Origin: a virus
IMG/VR virus record: IMGVR_UViG_3300042885_000661
Span: 1 to 34,643 of that record
Reading direction: 5' to 3' (one strand)
DNA length: 34,643 bases
Shown: positions 7,232-14,702 of the stretch, piece after piece
Numbering within the stretch: the first letter of the stretch is position 1
How the letters are laid out: each line of letters begins with the position of its first letter
Notes under the pieces: generated by a model
The model's input: the letters and a program-made list of their open reading frames with translations, nothing else
The model's database searches: none
Told to the model about the DNA's origin: nothing
Made by a program: the position numbers and the translations under genes

Positions 7232-8268
7232 TGATGAATAAGCAATTTGCAGAATTACAAGTTTACCCAATCGGAGGTGGTATCGCCTTTGGATTGCCAG
7301 GTACTACAACTCCGTTCCTGGCACTTCCAAGAGGACAAGCAACAATCAAACCTTGGGGCACAAGTGGTTTCCTTTTTGAGAATATTCTCACAGGAGATGT
7401 TATTGCTTTTGTAGCTGAATACGATGATGTACTCGATAGCTCAGATGCTCCTTATGGTGCAGATCAGCCTACTGTATTTACTGCCTTAGCTGCTTTTTTT
7501 TTTGATGTAGCAGGCGGTGGTTCATCTGATTTACAAACTGTATTAGGTCTTGGAAATTATTCAGGGCCAAACGATATTGATTTTAGGGTAGGTAATGGAA
7601 TTGTGTTCTCAAATTTATCAAGATTAAAAGAGGGCACAATTGATGCAGGCCTTGGAGGTTCAAATGGTATCGCTCAAATCTGTGGACTTGGTTATGAGTT
7701 AAAGTGGGAAGCAGGGCGTTTGTATGTGATGGGCAGTTCTGGTAACACTATCCGACAGTCTTTGTATAACTTTACTACTACTCCTACATTAACCGATGAC
7801 GATACTTTAGGTTATGCAGTTGGCTCGCTTTGGACATTAGATGATGGAACTACTTATGTTTGCTCGGATGCTACAACAGGAGCAGCTGTTTGGGCATTGC
7901 AAACAAATCCAGTTGCTACTGAAATTCAACTCGCTGCATCTGATGAAACAACAGCATTAACAACGGGAACGGCAAAAATGACATTTAGAATGCCTTACGC
8001 AATGACATTGACTTCGGTTCGAGCAAGTTTAACAACGGCACAGGCAAGCGGTTCTATTTTTACTGTTGACATAAACGAGGGCGGTGCAACAATACTAAGC
8101 ACTAAGCTAACTATTGACAATACAGAAAAAACAAGTACAACGGCTGCAACTCCTGCGGTTATATCTGACACGGCATTAGCAGATGATGCAGAAATAACAA
8201 TTGATATCGACCAAATCGGAGACGGCACAGCAACAGGTTTAAAAATTACTCTAATCGGAACAAGATGA
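7231..8268 (+). CDS. Receptor-binding or tail-fibre protein A, 345 aa
   Basis: There are three parts. Residues 1-93 form an N-terminal attachment domain shared with the protein at 10676-11422. A variable middle (94-228) carries the linker GYAVGSLWTLDDGTTYVCSDATTGAAVW. The C-terminal domain (231-345) contains SDETTALTTGTAKMTFRMP, TKLTIDNTEKTS and DDAEITIDIDQIGDG. This last domain is, to my knowledge, widespread at the ends of phage tail fibres and spikes and is a probable trimerising or sugar-binding module. The start ATG overlaps the previous stop, and the stop overlaps the next start as ATGA. It likely sits at the tail tip or as a side fibre and determines host range. Confidence 0.7.
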   Translation: MMNKQFAELQVYPIGGGIAFGLPGTTTPFLALPRGQATIKPWGTSGFLFENILTGDVIAFVAEYDDVLDSSDAPYGADQPTVFTALAAFFFDVAGGGSSDLQTVLGLGNYSGPNDIDFRVGNGIVFSNLSRLKEGTIDAGLGGSNGIAQICGLGYELKWEAGRLYVMGSSGNTIRQSLYNFTTTPTLTDDDTLGYAVGSLWTLDDGTTYVCSDATTGAAVWALQTNPVATEIQLAASDETTALTTGTAKMTFRMPYAMTLTSVRASLTTAQASGSIFTVDINEGGATILSTKLTIDNTEKTSTTAATPAVISDTALADDAEITIDIDQIGDGTATGLKITLIGTR

Positions 8269-9065
8269 TAATAAATCCTTACGTTTATGCTGGCGGATTC
8301 GACCCCGATGCTCAGGCATTTTTTACAGCTTCAGGCTTAACAGGTGCCACAAATTTAAACGCTGTCAATCAGCTTGTTTTGGATTTAAAAGCAGCAAGCA
8401 TTTGGACAAAAATGAAAGCTATTTATCCGATGGTGGGTGGTACTGCTGCCTTGCACAAATGGAATTTGAAAGACCCGCAAGATTTAGATGCCGCTTACAG
8501 ACTTGTGTTTAATGGGGGTTGGACTCATAGCAGCACAGGTGCTTTACCAAATGGCACAAATGGATATGCTGATACTTTTTTAAATGCTAATACTGCATTA
8601 CAACGGTTTTCACATCACCATGCGTTTTATCATAATACTGATAATTCAGGTACAGCATTAAGAAGTATGGGTGGAGCGCAAAGTTCATCATCGTTTACTT
8701 TTAGAACAACAATAGAATCATCTGGAACAACATTAACATTTAGAGATTTAGGTATAACAAATTCTGAAACATCAGTTACAGCATCTTCATTAAAAGGGTT
8801 TAGAGCATCGTCAAGAACAGCTAATAACAATATGTTTATAGTTAAAGCTGATGGAACATCAACAACTTCAACTACAAGTACGACAAATCATAATTTGCCT
8901 TCTTTAACTTGCTATCTTGCTGCTCATAATAATGCTGGTACAGCTGCAAATTATGCTATTATGTCAATTGCTTTTCATAGTTTAGGAGATGGCTTATCAG
9001 CAGCAGAAGGGTTAAATTTAAGAAATGCAGTAGTAACATATAATACAACTTTAGGAAGATTATGA
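8265..9065 (+). CDS. Receptor-binding / appendage protein B, 266 aa
   Basis: The N-terminus (about 10-75) includes FDPDAQAFFTASGL, VNQLVLDLKAASIWTKMKAI and YPMVGGTAALHKWNLKDPQD. I recognise this conserved opening from tail-appendage proteins of Bacteroidota phages. The rest (90-266) is Ser/Thr/Asn-rich beta sequence, including a low-complexity TSTTSTTSTTN stretch near residue 205, and resembles a laminin-G-like sugar-binding sandwich. The base composition here is more AT-rich, with simpler repeats, than in the portal region, consistent with exchange of host-range genes between phages. It is translationally coupled to both neighbours (ATGA overlaps). Confidence 0.65.
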   Translation: MIINPYVYAGGFDPDAQAFFTASGLTGATNLNAVNQLVLDLKAASIWTKMKAIYPMVGGTAALHKWNLKDPQDLDAAYRLVFNGGWTHSSTGALPNGTNGYADTFLNANTALQRFSHHHAFYHNTDNSGTALRSMGGAQSSSSFTFRTTIESSGTTLTFRDLGITNSETSVTASSLKGFRASSRTANNNMFIVKADGTSTTSTTSTTNHNLPSLTCYLAAHNNAGTAANYAIMSIAFHSLGDGLSAAEGLNLRNAVVTYNTTLGRL

Positions 9066-9283
9066 CATACGTAGGACTTTTAACAGAATCGCAAAAAAAT
9101 GAGCTTGTCGGTCAACTTTATGATGAGGACAGCTATTTTAACCCAATACAGGATGCATATGGCGATTGGATAATTTCAGTTGAAGAGATTGACCAATGTG
9201 TGACTCCTGAGTTCCAATGGGTCAAATATTTGCCTTTGATTGAATATACACCAAAACCTGAGCCTCCATCACCAGAAAAATAA
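9062..9283 (+). CDS. Small tail-appendage accessory protein, copy 1 (73 aa)
   Basis: The start overlaps the previous stop as ATGA. The pattern is GLLTESQKNEL...YDEDSYFNPIQD...DWIIS...QWVKYLPLIEYTP. The gene at 9295-9489 encodes a clear paralogue. I recall similar short domains as separate genes or C-terminal tags behind Bacteroidota tail-fibre genes. They may be fibre chaperones or small tip subunits; the function is not established. Proline-rich end (PKPEPPSPEK). No signal peptide. Confidence 0.7.
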   Translation: MTYVGLLTESQKNELVGQLYDEDSYFNPIQDAYGDWIISVEEIDQCVTPEFQWVKYLPLIEYTPKPEPPSPEK

Positions 9284-9294
9284 AAATTATAACT

Positions 9295-9489
9295 ATGTTA
9301 GGCGGTTTATTAGATCAGGAGGAAAAGGACTTTTTGTCTAAAAAACAATATGAAGATGATAAGTTCTTCACTCCTCTACAAGATTCAAAAAACAATTGGA
9401 TAATCCCTCTCCATCAGATTTTTGATAATACAAATATCGATTGCTGGTGGGTTAAATATTTACCTTTAATCAATTACACACCAAGATGA
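9295..9489 (+). CDS. Small tail-appendage accessory protein, copy 2 (64 aa)
   Basis: A tandem paralogue of the preceding gene: both share LL-x(5)-K, Y-x(1)-D-D/E, FxPxQD, NWII/DWII and a nearly identical end WVKYLPLINYTP. The two are too diverged for a recent duplication. The start lies 12 nt after the previous stop, and the stop overlaps the next start as ATGA. The function is unknown and probably linked to the fibre genes upstream. Confidence 0.7.
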   Translation: MLGGLLDQEEKDFLSKKQYEDDKFFTPLQDSKNNWIIPLHQIFDNTNIDCWWVKYLPLINYTPR

Positions 9490-9788
9490 CTATACTATTA
9501 TTCCAAGAAGCAATCCCCGGATATCTTAACACACTCGCAAACTATGGAGTTCTTGGCATTTTTGCCATCCTAATGATTGCAATCATTTTTTTTATGGGCA
9601 AACAGTTCTTTGCTTGGCATAAGAAAAACGAACTAAGAATACAAGAGCTTGAAAAACGACATGATCAATATATGACAGAAGATCGTGCAAGACTTATTGA
9701 CACAGTAAACAGCAACAATAATGTCATTGAAAACAATACTGCAATGATGAAAAAACTTCTTAACCTTGTAGAAAAATTAGATAGATGA
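9486..9788 (+). CDS. Membrane protein with coiled coil, holin-like or lysis accessory, 100 aa
   Basis: One strong membrane helix spans about residues 18-40 (ANYGVLGIFAILMIAIIFFMG), followed by a basic turn and a long amphipathic, coiled-coil-like cytoplasmic region (KKNELRIQELEKRHDQYM...MMKKLLNLVEKLDR). It is directly coupled by ATGA to the amidase gene, so a lysis role is likely: holin, pinholin or holin regulator. The layout resembles small haemolysin XhlA-type proteins in reverse order. No signal-peptide cleavage site is seen. Confidence 0.55.
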   Translation: MTILLFQEAIPGYLNTLANYGVLGIFAILMIAIIFFMGKQFFAWHKKNELRIQELEKRHDQYMTEDRARLIDTVNSNNNVIENNTAMMKKLLNLVEKLDR

Positions 9789-10432
9789 AACAAACAATAT
9801 TATACATCGATGCCGGTCATGGTGGACTGGACCCACTAACAAAAAAATATTTAACACCTGAAACTATTGGGAAGAAAACACTTCATACAAATGGCAAAGC
9901 ATACCATGATAATGGATGGTTTTATGAGGGTCATTTCAATAGACAATTTGCAAATGAGTTTATGGAAAAAGCTATAGCAGCAAAATTTCATTGCATACCT
10001 GTATATCACCCTTGGGCAGATAACTCACTAAAAGATAGAACAGACTCTGCAAATCAGATTGCAGCAAAATATGGTACCAGGTCATTATTTCTTTCTTTCC
10101 ACGCTAATGCAGCAGGAATGACTACAGGCCCACAGACAGGTGCTGAAGGTGTTGGTGCTTTTGTGTACAAACTTAATTCAGAAACTGCTGGTCTTGCTTT
10201 ATCTATTTGCCAAGGACTTGAAAAGATATTCGATAGGTATGGCAGCAAGAGAAGGTCTTCATTAGTATTAGATACTCCATTGCATATCACAACTGCTACA
10301 GCCATGCCGGCAATTTTGTTTGAGCTTGGATTTTTCGATAATCCAAACAACGCAGATCTCTTAATAAACCCAACATTCAGAACTGCACTGATTACGTCAA
10401 TGATTGAAACTCTTAAAACTAAAGTCATCTAA
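9785..10432 (+). CDS. N-acetylmuramoyl-L-alanine amidase (Amidase_3), endolysin
   Basis: The 215-aa protein is a single Amidase_3 domain. Zinc ligands are His12 (YIDAGHGG), Glu48 (WFYEGHFNRQFA) and His106 (LSFHANA), with catalytic Glu180 in ILFELGFFDNPNNADLL. It cleaves the bond between N-acetylmuramic acid and L-alanine of peptidoglycan at lysis. No signal peptide or wall-binding domain is present, so export probably depends on a holin. The neighbours on both sides are small membrane proteins, which gives a compact lysis cassette. It is coupled to the upstream gene by ATGA. Confidence 0.9.
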   Translation: MKQTILYIDAGHGGLDPLTKKYLTPETIGKKTLHTNGKAYHDNGWFYEGHFNRQFANEFMEKAIAAKFHCIPVYHPWADNSLKDRTDSANQIAAKYGTRSLFLSFHANAAGMTTGPQTGAEGVGAFVYKLNSETAGLALSICQGLEKIFDRYGSKRRSSLVLDTPLHITTATAMPAILFELGFFDNPNNADLLINPTFRTALITSMIETLKTKVI

Positions 10433-10443
10433 AAACTAAAAAT

Positions 10444-10689
10444 ATGTTCGGTTTCTTAAAAGAAAGCACAGATGTCAGTTCGATGCGAGTAACATTGTTT
10501 ATAGGCACTTTGTGTGTATGCTTGTTGTGTATTGGTATTTTTATTTATCTTATCATTCACGCTACAAAATGCACAAATCTTGATTGGTCAGGGATGTCAA
10601 TATTCCTTACTTCCGTAGCAGCATTTACGGGAACACTATTGTACGGAAAAGTTCAGCAGAAAAAAGTAGAAAACAATGATGATAAATAA
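10444..10689 (+). CDS. Putative holin, 81 aa
   Basis: There are two predicted membrane helices at about residues 16-39 (VTLFIGTLCVCLLCIGIFIYLII) and 50-68 (MSIFLTSVAAFTGTLLYG), a short charged N-terminus and a hydrophilic end with KVQQKKVENNDDK. The opening MFGFLKES...S..R and the QKK tail are patterns I recall for holin-like proteins of Bacteroidota phages. It sits directly after the amidase. The end overlaps the next gene by 14 nt. Confidence 0.6.
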   Translation: MFGFLKESTDVSSMRVTLFIGTLCVCLLCIGIFIYLIIHATKCTNLDWSGMSIFLTSVAAFTGTLLYGKVQQKKVENNDDK

Positions 10690-11422
10690 GACTCTCAAGA
10701 TATATGCAGCAGGGAATATGGTAATTTTTACCGACCCTGACTATGGATTGATGCAAGCAGTTCCGAAAGGTGCTATCCGTATCTATCCTTTTCAATCTCC
10801 TAATATCGGTTTTCAGTTCATAGATATCAGAACTATGAACGTTATTGCTCAAATTAGAGATTGGGGCCAAGTACAAGACTCATCAGGTTCTGCCTGGGGA
10901 AGCGATTATAATGATACACTTGAAAAACTATGCTTATTTTTCGATGTAACTATCGGAGCTGATACTTTAGCAGTTATTTTAGCTTCCGGTAACAATGCTG
11001 GAGCCAATGACATCGATATGAATGGCAATAACATTCTAAATGTCGGAAACATCACAGGACTTACCTATAAACAAGTAATTCAACTCGCAGTTAGCGATGA
11101 GACTACAGCACTAACTACAGGCACAAGTAAGATAATATTCAGAATGCCTTTTGCTTTTACGCTCACAGCAGTTCGTGCAAGCTTAGGTGTAGCACAGACA
11201 AGTGGTAGTATTTTTACTGTAGATGTCAACCAAAGTGGTTCATCTATCCTGGGAACAAAACTGACCATTGATAACACCGAAAAGACATCAGTAACAGCAG
11301 CTACTCCTGCTACCATAGTAACTTCAAGTCTTACAGATGATGCAGAGATAACTATAGACATAGACCAGGTCGGTGATGGCACCGGCAAGGGATTAAAAGT
11401 CACTCTCATAGGCACTATATAA
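10676..11422 (+). CDS. Receptor-binding or tail-fibre protein C, 248 aa, paralogue of protein A
   Basis: The N-terminal 94 residues align with protein A (7231-8268): QAVPKGAIRIYPF with LALPRGQATIKPW, then DSSGSAWG with DSSDAPYG and LFFDV with FFFDV. The C-terminal 115 residues (134-248) match about three quarters of positions of protein A by eye, including SDETTALTTGT, SGSIFTVD, TKLTIDNTEKTS and DDAEITIDID. The middle is much shorter. The gene is placed beyond the lysis cassette at the end of the operon. It may be a second fibre type, an alternative receptor binder or a decoy tip. It ends at a bidirectional terminator. Confidence 0.7.
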   Translation: MMINKTLKIYAAGNMVIFTDPDYGLMQAVPKGAIRIYPFQSPNIGFQFIDIRTMNVIAQIRDWGQVQDSSGSAWGSDYNDTLEKLCLFFDVTIGADTLAVILASGNNAGANDIDMNGNNILNVGNITGLTYKQVIQLAVSDETTALTTGTSKIIFRMPFAFTLTAVRASLGVAQTSGSIFTVDVNQSGSSILGTKLTIDNTEKTSVTAATPATIVTSSLTDDAEITIDIDQVGDGTGKGLKVTLIGTI

Positions 11423-11426
11423 AAAA

Positions 11427-11457
11427 AGAGCATCTTAATCGGATGCTCTAATTTTTT
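11427..11457. terminator. Bidirectional terminator between converging operons
   Basis: AGAGCATC (11427-11434) pairs with GATGCTCT (11442-11449) around a 7-nt loop. A T tract follows on the plus strand (11452-11457), and seven A before it give a T tract on the minus strand. It ends both the rightward structural operon and the leftward SSB operon. Confidence 0.85.
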
Positions 11458-11950
11458 AGAATGGTAACTCATCATCATCTTCACCTTTGGGAACTTCAGC
11501 GTTCAATATTGCAAGTTCTTCGGTTGTTAGGTTAAACTTTTCTTTAATCTGCGAGAGTTTTAATTCTCCTTTCCTTACTTTTACTTTCATCGCTACCATT
11601 TGCGCTCCTGTAGGACTTGGTAAGTTGTTTTGAATTTCATCCTGCTCAACTATCTTTTCTCCCTTAGAATTGATTTTGCGAACATATGAGGCTATAATAT
11701 CGGTGTAATACTTTCCTTCGTGTTCTCTGTAGGTGATTTTACCTTCAAGATAGCACAAATCTCCTTTATCGGCTTTAAACTCTTTGAAGATAGTGCAGCG
11801 ATGCCATTCGGTTTTGTCCTGCCATTCGCCATTCTTGTCCTTGTAGCTTTCGGATGTTGCCAGGGATAAGCTTGTGAGCTTCTCTCCGCTCTTTGTATCC
11901 TTTACATCGATGTTGCCGATTCTTCCAATCAGCGAAACTTTGTTTACCAT
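11456..11950 (-). CDS. ssb: Single-stranded DNA-binding protein
   Basis: The 164-aa product opens with MVNKVSLIGRIGNIDV, the classic first OB-fold strand, and continues with SLSLATSESYKDKNGEWQDKTEWHRCTIF and YLEGKITYREHEGKYYTDIIA, the diagnostic SSB core (residues 1-90). The end, GEDDDELPF, is the acidic, Phe-terminated tail that recruits partner proteins. A linker of about 60 residues (95-150) is more structured-looking than the usual glycine-rich linker. It protects single strands in replication and annealing and probably works with the annealing protein at 19318-19845. It is last in the leftward cluster. Confidence 0.92.
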   Translation of the reverse strand: MVNKVSLIGRIGNIDVKDTKSGEKLTSLSLATSESYKDKNGEWQDKTEWHRCTIFKEFKADKGDLCYLEGKITYREHEGKYYTDIIASYVRKINSKGEKIVEQDEIQNNLPSPTGAQMVAMKVKVRKGELKLSQIKEKFNLTTEELAILNAEVPKGEDDDELPF

Positions 11951-11951
11951 T

Positions 11952-12086
11952 TTAATCGTTTTTAGGTTCGTAATACTTATACTTATTTTTTCGCTTTGGT
12001 TTCGGGGAATATGGCCCGAGACTTTCAGTCATCAGCAACAGGCCAAGACCTGTGCTGAGACAAAAGATTGATATCATTAAAACCAT
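11952..12086 (-). CDS. Small membrane-type protein, 44 aa
   Basis: An ATG at 12086 overlaps the end of the upstream gene by 10 nt, and the TAA (11954-11952) comes 1 nt before the SSB start, so the frame fills the gap exactly. The product is MVLMISIFCLSTGLGLLLMT, a hydrophobic segment of about 20 residues, followed by a basic tail (KPKRKNKYKYYEPKND). It may be a one-pass membrane peptide. The support is the packing with neighbours; codon evidence is weak at this length. Confidence 0.5.
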   Translation of the reverse strand: MVLMISIFCLSTGLGLLLMTESLGPYSPKPKRKNKYKYYEPKND

Positions 12087-12397
12087 ATTGAATCCTCCTC
12101 GATATCAGAGTCATAAGCCTCCATTAAAGTTTCAGAAAATAAGGTTTGAAGTTCAGATTTAGTACGCTCAAATAAGATAGCAGCCTCTTCGATTGTAACA
12201 GACTTGTCATAGTCAGTAATAAAGATGTCATCAAGTTCAAAATATGCATCATAATCGGGTTCCATTTGACATCCGTAGCTATCTCTTGAGCCTCTTTCCT
12301 CATCTACAAATGTTCCGAATAATTTTACATAAACTTCGTTAGTTGGGAAGTTGTCGCATTCCATAAAAATGCCTGTGCTGAATTTGTTGTTTGTCAT
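12077..12397 (-). CDS. Acidic protein of unknown function, 106 aa
   Basis: The start at 12397 (MTNNKFSTGIFM) follows an AAAACTACCA leader motif by 4 nt. The protein is strongly acidic, with many Asp, Glu and Tyr residues (EPDYDAYFELDDIFITDYD) and an acidic end DSDIEEDSIWF. Strong acidity in a small early phage protein can mean DNA mimicry, but that is a guess. There is no membrane segment. It is first of a three-gene unit ending with SSB. Confidence 0.65.
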   Translation of the reverse strand: MTNNKFSTGIFMECDNFPTNEVYVKLFGTFVDEERGSRDSYGCQMEPDYDAYFELDDIFITDYDKSVTIEEAAILFERTKSELQTLFSETLMEAYDSDIEEDSIWF

Positions 12398-12401
12398 AAC
12401 T

Positions 12402-12411
12402 TGGTAGTTTT
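12402..12411 (-). promoter_or_regulatory. AAAACTACCA leader motif, 4 nt before start at 12397
   Basis: The mRNA sense is AAAACTACCA, then AGTT, then ATG. Same motif and position as at 715-724 and 16596-16605. Confidence 0.6.
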
Positions 12412-12427
12412 AATTATTAATGATGCA

Positions 12428-12435
12428 CAAAGATA
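12428..12435 (-). promoter_or_regulatory. Possible -7 promoter element TATCTTTG
   Basis: The minus-strand TAnnTTTG element lies about 30 nt before the start at 12397. No good -33 TTTG is found upstream, so it is weaker than the element pair at 12582-12612. Confidence 0.4.
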
Positions 12436-12481
12436 ATATAATTTTATTACATTGTACATATTTTAATAATAATTTTAAAAA

Positions 12482-12520
12482 AAAATAAAAAAGGACTACA
12501 AACAGCGCGTAAGTAGTCCT
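12482..12520 (-). terminator. Intrinsic terminator, leftward
   Basis: On the minus strand AGGACTAC (12520-12513) pairs with GTAGTCCT (12499-12492) around a 13-nt loop, followed by a T-rich run (12491-12482). It ends the primase/helicase transcription unit, or a short RNA started at the promoter 12582-12612. Confidence 0.75.
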
Positions 12521-12581
12521 AATTTATCTTTTAACGTTCGAGTCGAATTAAGTTGGTCACCGAGAGCACCCGAACTGATTA

Positions 12582-12612
12582 CAAAAGTAATAAATTGATA
12601 TAATATTACAAA
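12582..12612 (-). promoter_or_regulatory. Consensus Bacteroidota promoter, leftward
   Basis: TTTG (12612-12609), exactly 19 nt, then TACTTTTG (12589-12582) on the minus strand. It lies at the 3' end of the primase/helicase gene and about 60 nt before a terminator hairpin, so its transcript may be a short RNA or an attenuated leader for the 12397 gene. Confidence 0.6.
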
Positions 12613-12615
12613 TAT

Positions 12616-14343
12616 TTACAGAACATTTTTTAAATTTATTTGCACGCATCTACCAATTAACCCTGCTGCAAATCTCGTTGTTGCCTTTTTCTCTGCTCCT
12701 TTATGCCTTAAAAGTACAGTTGAATAGGAGATTGCCCAAGGAGTTCGACTCAAAATCATCTTAACCCAGGTAGATGTATTCAGAATAAGCAAATATTTTT
12801 CTTTGTTATCTTGAACTACTTTCAATCCTAATCGCATCAGCCTCTCATTGGCTGCATTCTGTTTAATTTTGGCTTGTGGGTCATATTCTGAAGCATATTC
12901 GACCAACTCTCCAACTGTTACAGTTCCAATAAAATCGCCTTCAATCCTTGTTTCATTCTGTAAAATCGTTTGTAGGCATCTTTCCTCATCAGTCAAATCT
13001 GATATTTGATTCAATAGTCCTTTCATTTTAAGCAGTTCAATAGATTCCTCGCAAGCCTGCTCAAATGTAACAACATCATCATTCCAGGTGTGCCACCAAC
13101 CGCCCATTAGCGCACCAAACTGATCACCAGTTGCCCGATCTCCAACAGCCTCGGTAATAACTTCCGTAAATATTGCAATCGATTGCAAGATGTTTGGTAC
13201 AAGATTAACCATCCTGGCTATAAATCGAACGCCAAAATCTTTGTTAATTACTTCTTTCTTTTTCTTGTTCAGAATATTAAACTTCTCAGCATCTTGATGC
13301 TTTGCAAGTTCGAAGACTGTAAATCTTCGCTTGTCGCTGTCATTGACTAACTGCGGATTGATACTCACAAACAAGAAACAACTGCGGATAAAATAGTCCG
13401 TTGCTTTTCCATCCTTGCCGCCCTTCGGAATGGCCGGAGACTTCTCTGAGCTTCCTGCTCTTGCAAGTGCAATAACTTCCTGCATTCTCCTTGCTGCATT
13501 CTCATCGTTACCTTCCGACTCGTCAATCGTCACTGGCATAGCATCAGAATTAAGTTTTTGCCTTATCGCTGCCTCTGTCGCTGCTGTTCCTTGAGCATTG
13601 ATTGAAAATTCTCCTAAGACCTGGTGAATAATCTGTTCCAAGACATAGGTTTTTCCATTTCCACGAGGGCCTGTAATCCAACAATGAGGCCTCCAGGACA
13701 ATGCTCCGCAAATCGGTGCTATCGCTAACCATCCTGCTAACATTTTACCATCTGCTTCGGTCTGCCAATTGAGAGAAGACAAGATTTTTGTAAGCAGGGA
13801 ACATTCGATTCTATCCATTGAATTTTCTATCGGAATGCGGATGTTCTTTCGCATCTCATAAGTAAACTCCGTTTCAATGCTGCCAAGGTTATATCGAATC
13901 TTTTCGCTGAGTAACTGCATCCCGGAATGAAAGATAATTCTATCGGATTCTTTCCAGGCACCTCGACCTCTGATATTTTGTAAATCAAAATATCCTACTT
14001 TATTACAGCATTGAACTAAAAAGTTCGAGATGTTCTCCGACTTTGCAAAAACTTCATGATCCCAAAACTCCAATGGTGCCAAAGCAGTAACGTGCTGCTT
14101 GGTGAACTTTGCAGTTGAAAATGCCAATATCGCATTGCTTGTCTTTGAATAAAAGTAAAACCTTTGCGCTCTCGATTCTGTATCCCATCCAAGTGGTTTG
14201 AAGTATCCACCTATGAAGCCTCTTGCATCAGTAGTTACAGAGTTATCCGGTGCTGGCTCTGCTTTTGGCTTTCGGGTTCTTTTTGCTGGTAGTGGTGTTA
14301 CATCTTCGGGATTGTTATCCCATTTGATTGGTAGTTTTGTCAT
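12616..14343 (-). CDS. Primase/helicase-type ATPase for replication, 575 aa
   Basis: The central ATPase has Walker A GPRGNGKT (225-232), an acidic Walker B-like VTIDESEG (271-278), sensor SINPQ (328-332) and an arginine pair DKRRFT (338-342). The phrase WRPHCWITGPRGNGKT and the segment with GTAATEAAIRQKLNSDAMP resemble phage DUF927/D5-type helicase domains. The N-terminal 200 residues have no clear primase metal motif, so primase activity is uncertain. It probably unwinds DNA at the phage origin as a hexamer. The start at 14343 overlaps the previous stop as ATGA. Codons 3-6 contain the AAAACTACCA motif. The C-terminus (about 450-575) looks like a small winged-helix or regulatory domain. Confidence 0.75.
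   Translation of the reverse strand: MTKLPIKWDNNPEDVTPLPAKRTRKPKAEPAPDNSVTTDARGFIGGYFKPLGWDTESRAQRFYFYSKTSNAILAFSTAKFTKQHVTALAPLEFWDHEVFAKSENISNFLVQCCNKVGYFDLQNIRGRGAWKESDRIIFHSGMQLLSEKIRYNLGSIETEFTYEMRKNIRIPIENSMDRIECSLLTKILSSLNWQTEADGKMLAGWLAIAPICGALSWRPHCWITGPRGNGKTYVLEQIIHQVLGEFSINAQGTAATEAAIRQKLNSDAMPVTIDESEGNDENAARRMQEVIALARAGSSEKSPAIPKGGKDGKATDYFIRSCFLFVSINPQLVNDSDKRRFTVFELAKHQDAEKFNILNKKKKEVINKDFGVRFIARMVNLVPNILQSIAIFTEVITEAVGDRATGDQFGALMGGWWHTWNDDVVTFEQACEESIELLKMKGLLNQISDLTDEERCLQTILQNETRIEGDFIGTVTVGELVEYASEYDPQAKIKQNAANERLMRLGLKVVQDNKEKYLLILNTSTWVKMILSRTPWAISYSTVLLRHKGAEKKATTRFAAGLIGRCVQINLKNVL
14329..14338 (-). promoter_or_regulatory. AAAACTACCA motif inside the first codons of the primase/helicase gene
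   Basis: The mRNA-sense motif spans codons 2-6 of the gene starting at 14343 and continues ATC, giving the same 10-nt AACTACCAAT complement to the loop at 20204-20213 as the 711 leader. Confidence 0.45.
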
Positions 14344-14702
14344 TGTAGTGATTTTTGACTATATTTTGCTTCCTGATATTCCATAAAGTCATTGGCTCTC
14401 CTTAGACTTTCCGCTCTTGCTGCCTCCTTTCCGTGAATGCCATGTATCTTTCGGATGCTAAACTCATCCCGATTTTCAAGTTTAAGGGTGTGCAATGTAG
14501 GACTTTGTGCTGGAACTTCCAAAAATATCGTTTCTTTATTTTGAGTTTCTTCAATCAGTTCGTTTAAAACTGCTAACTGCCTTTCCTTTTTTTCTCGATA
14601 TGCTTTCTTGGTAACTTCATCCTTCAAAAATCCATCCATATACTTAGCTTCAGAGATTAACTCCTGGATAACTTTCTCTGCTTTTTCGATTAGTTCATTC
14701 AT
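14340..14702 (-). CDS. Helical protein of unknown function, 120 aa
   Basis: ATGA overlaps with both neighbours place it firmly in the replication operon. It begins MNELIEKAEKVIQELISEAK and is charged and coiled-coil-like to about residue 58, then has a beta-like stretch (TIFLEVPAQSPTLHTLKL) and a basic helical end. I do not recognise the family. It could be a helicase loader or nuclease partner by position, between VRR-NUC and the ATPase, but nothing in the sequence shows that directly. Confidence 0.75.
   Translation of the reverse strand: MNELIEKAEKVIQELISEAKYMDGFLKDEVTKKAYREKKERQLAVLNELIEETQNKETIFLEVPAQSPTLHTLKLENRDEFSIRKIHGIHGKEAARAESLRRANDFMEYQEAKYSQKSLQ

Noticed and set aside
12521-12580. 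Possible tRNA (a GTTCGAGTC stretch resembling a T loop)
   Set aside because: The flanking bases do not form the T stem, and no acceptor or anticodon arms can be paired.
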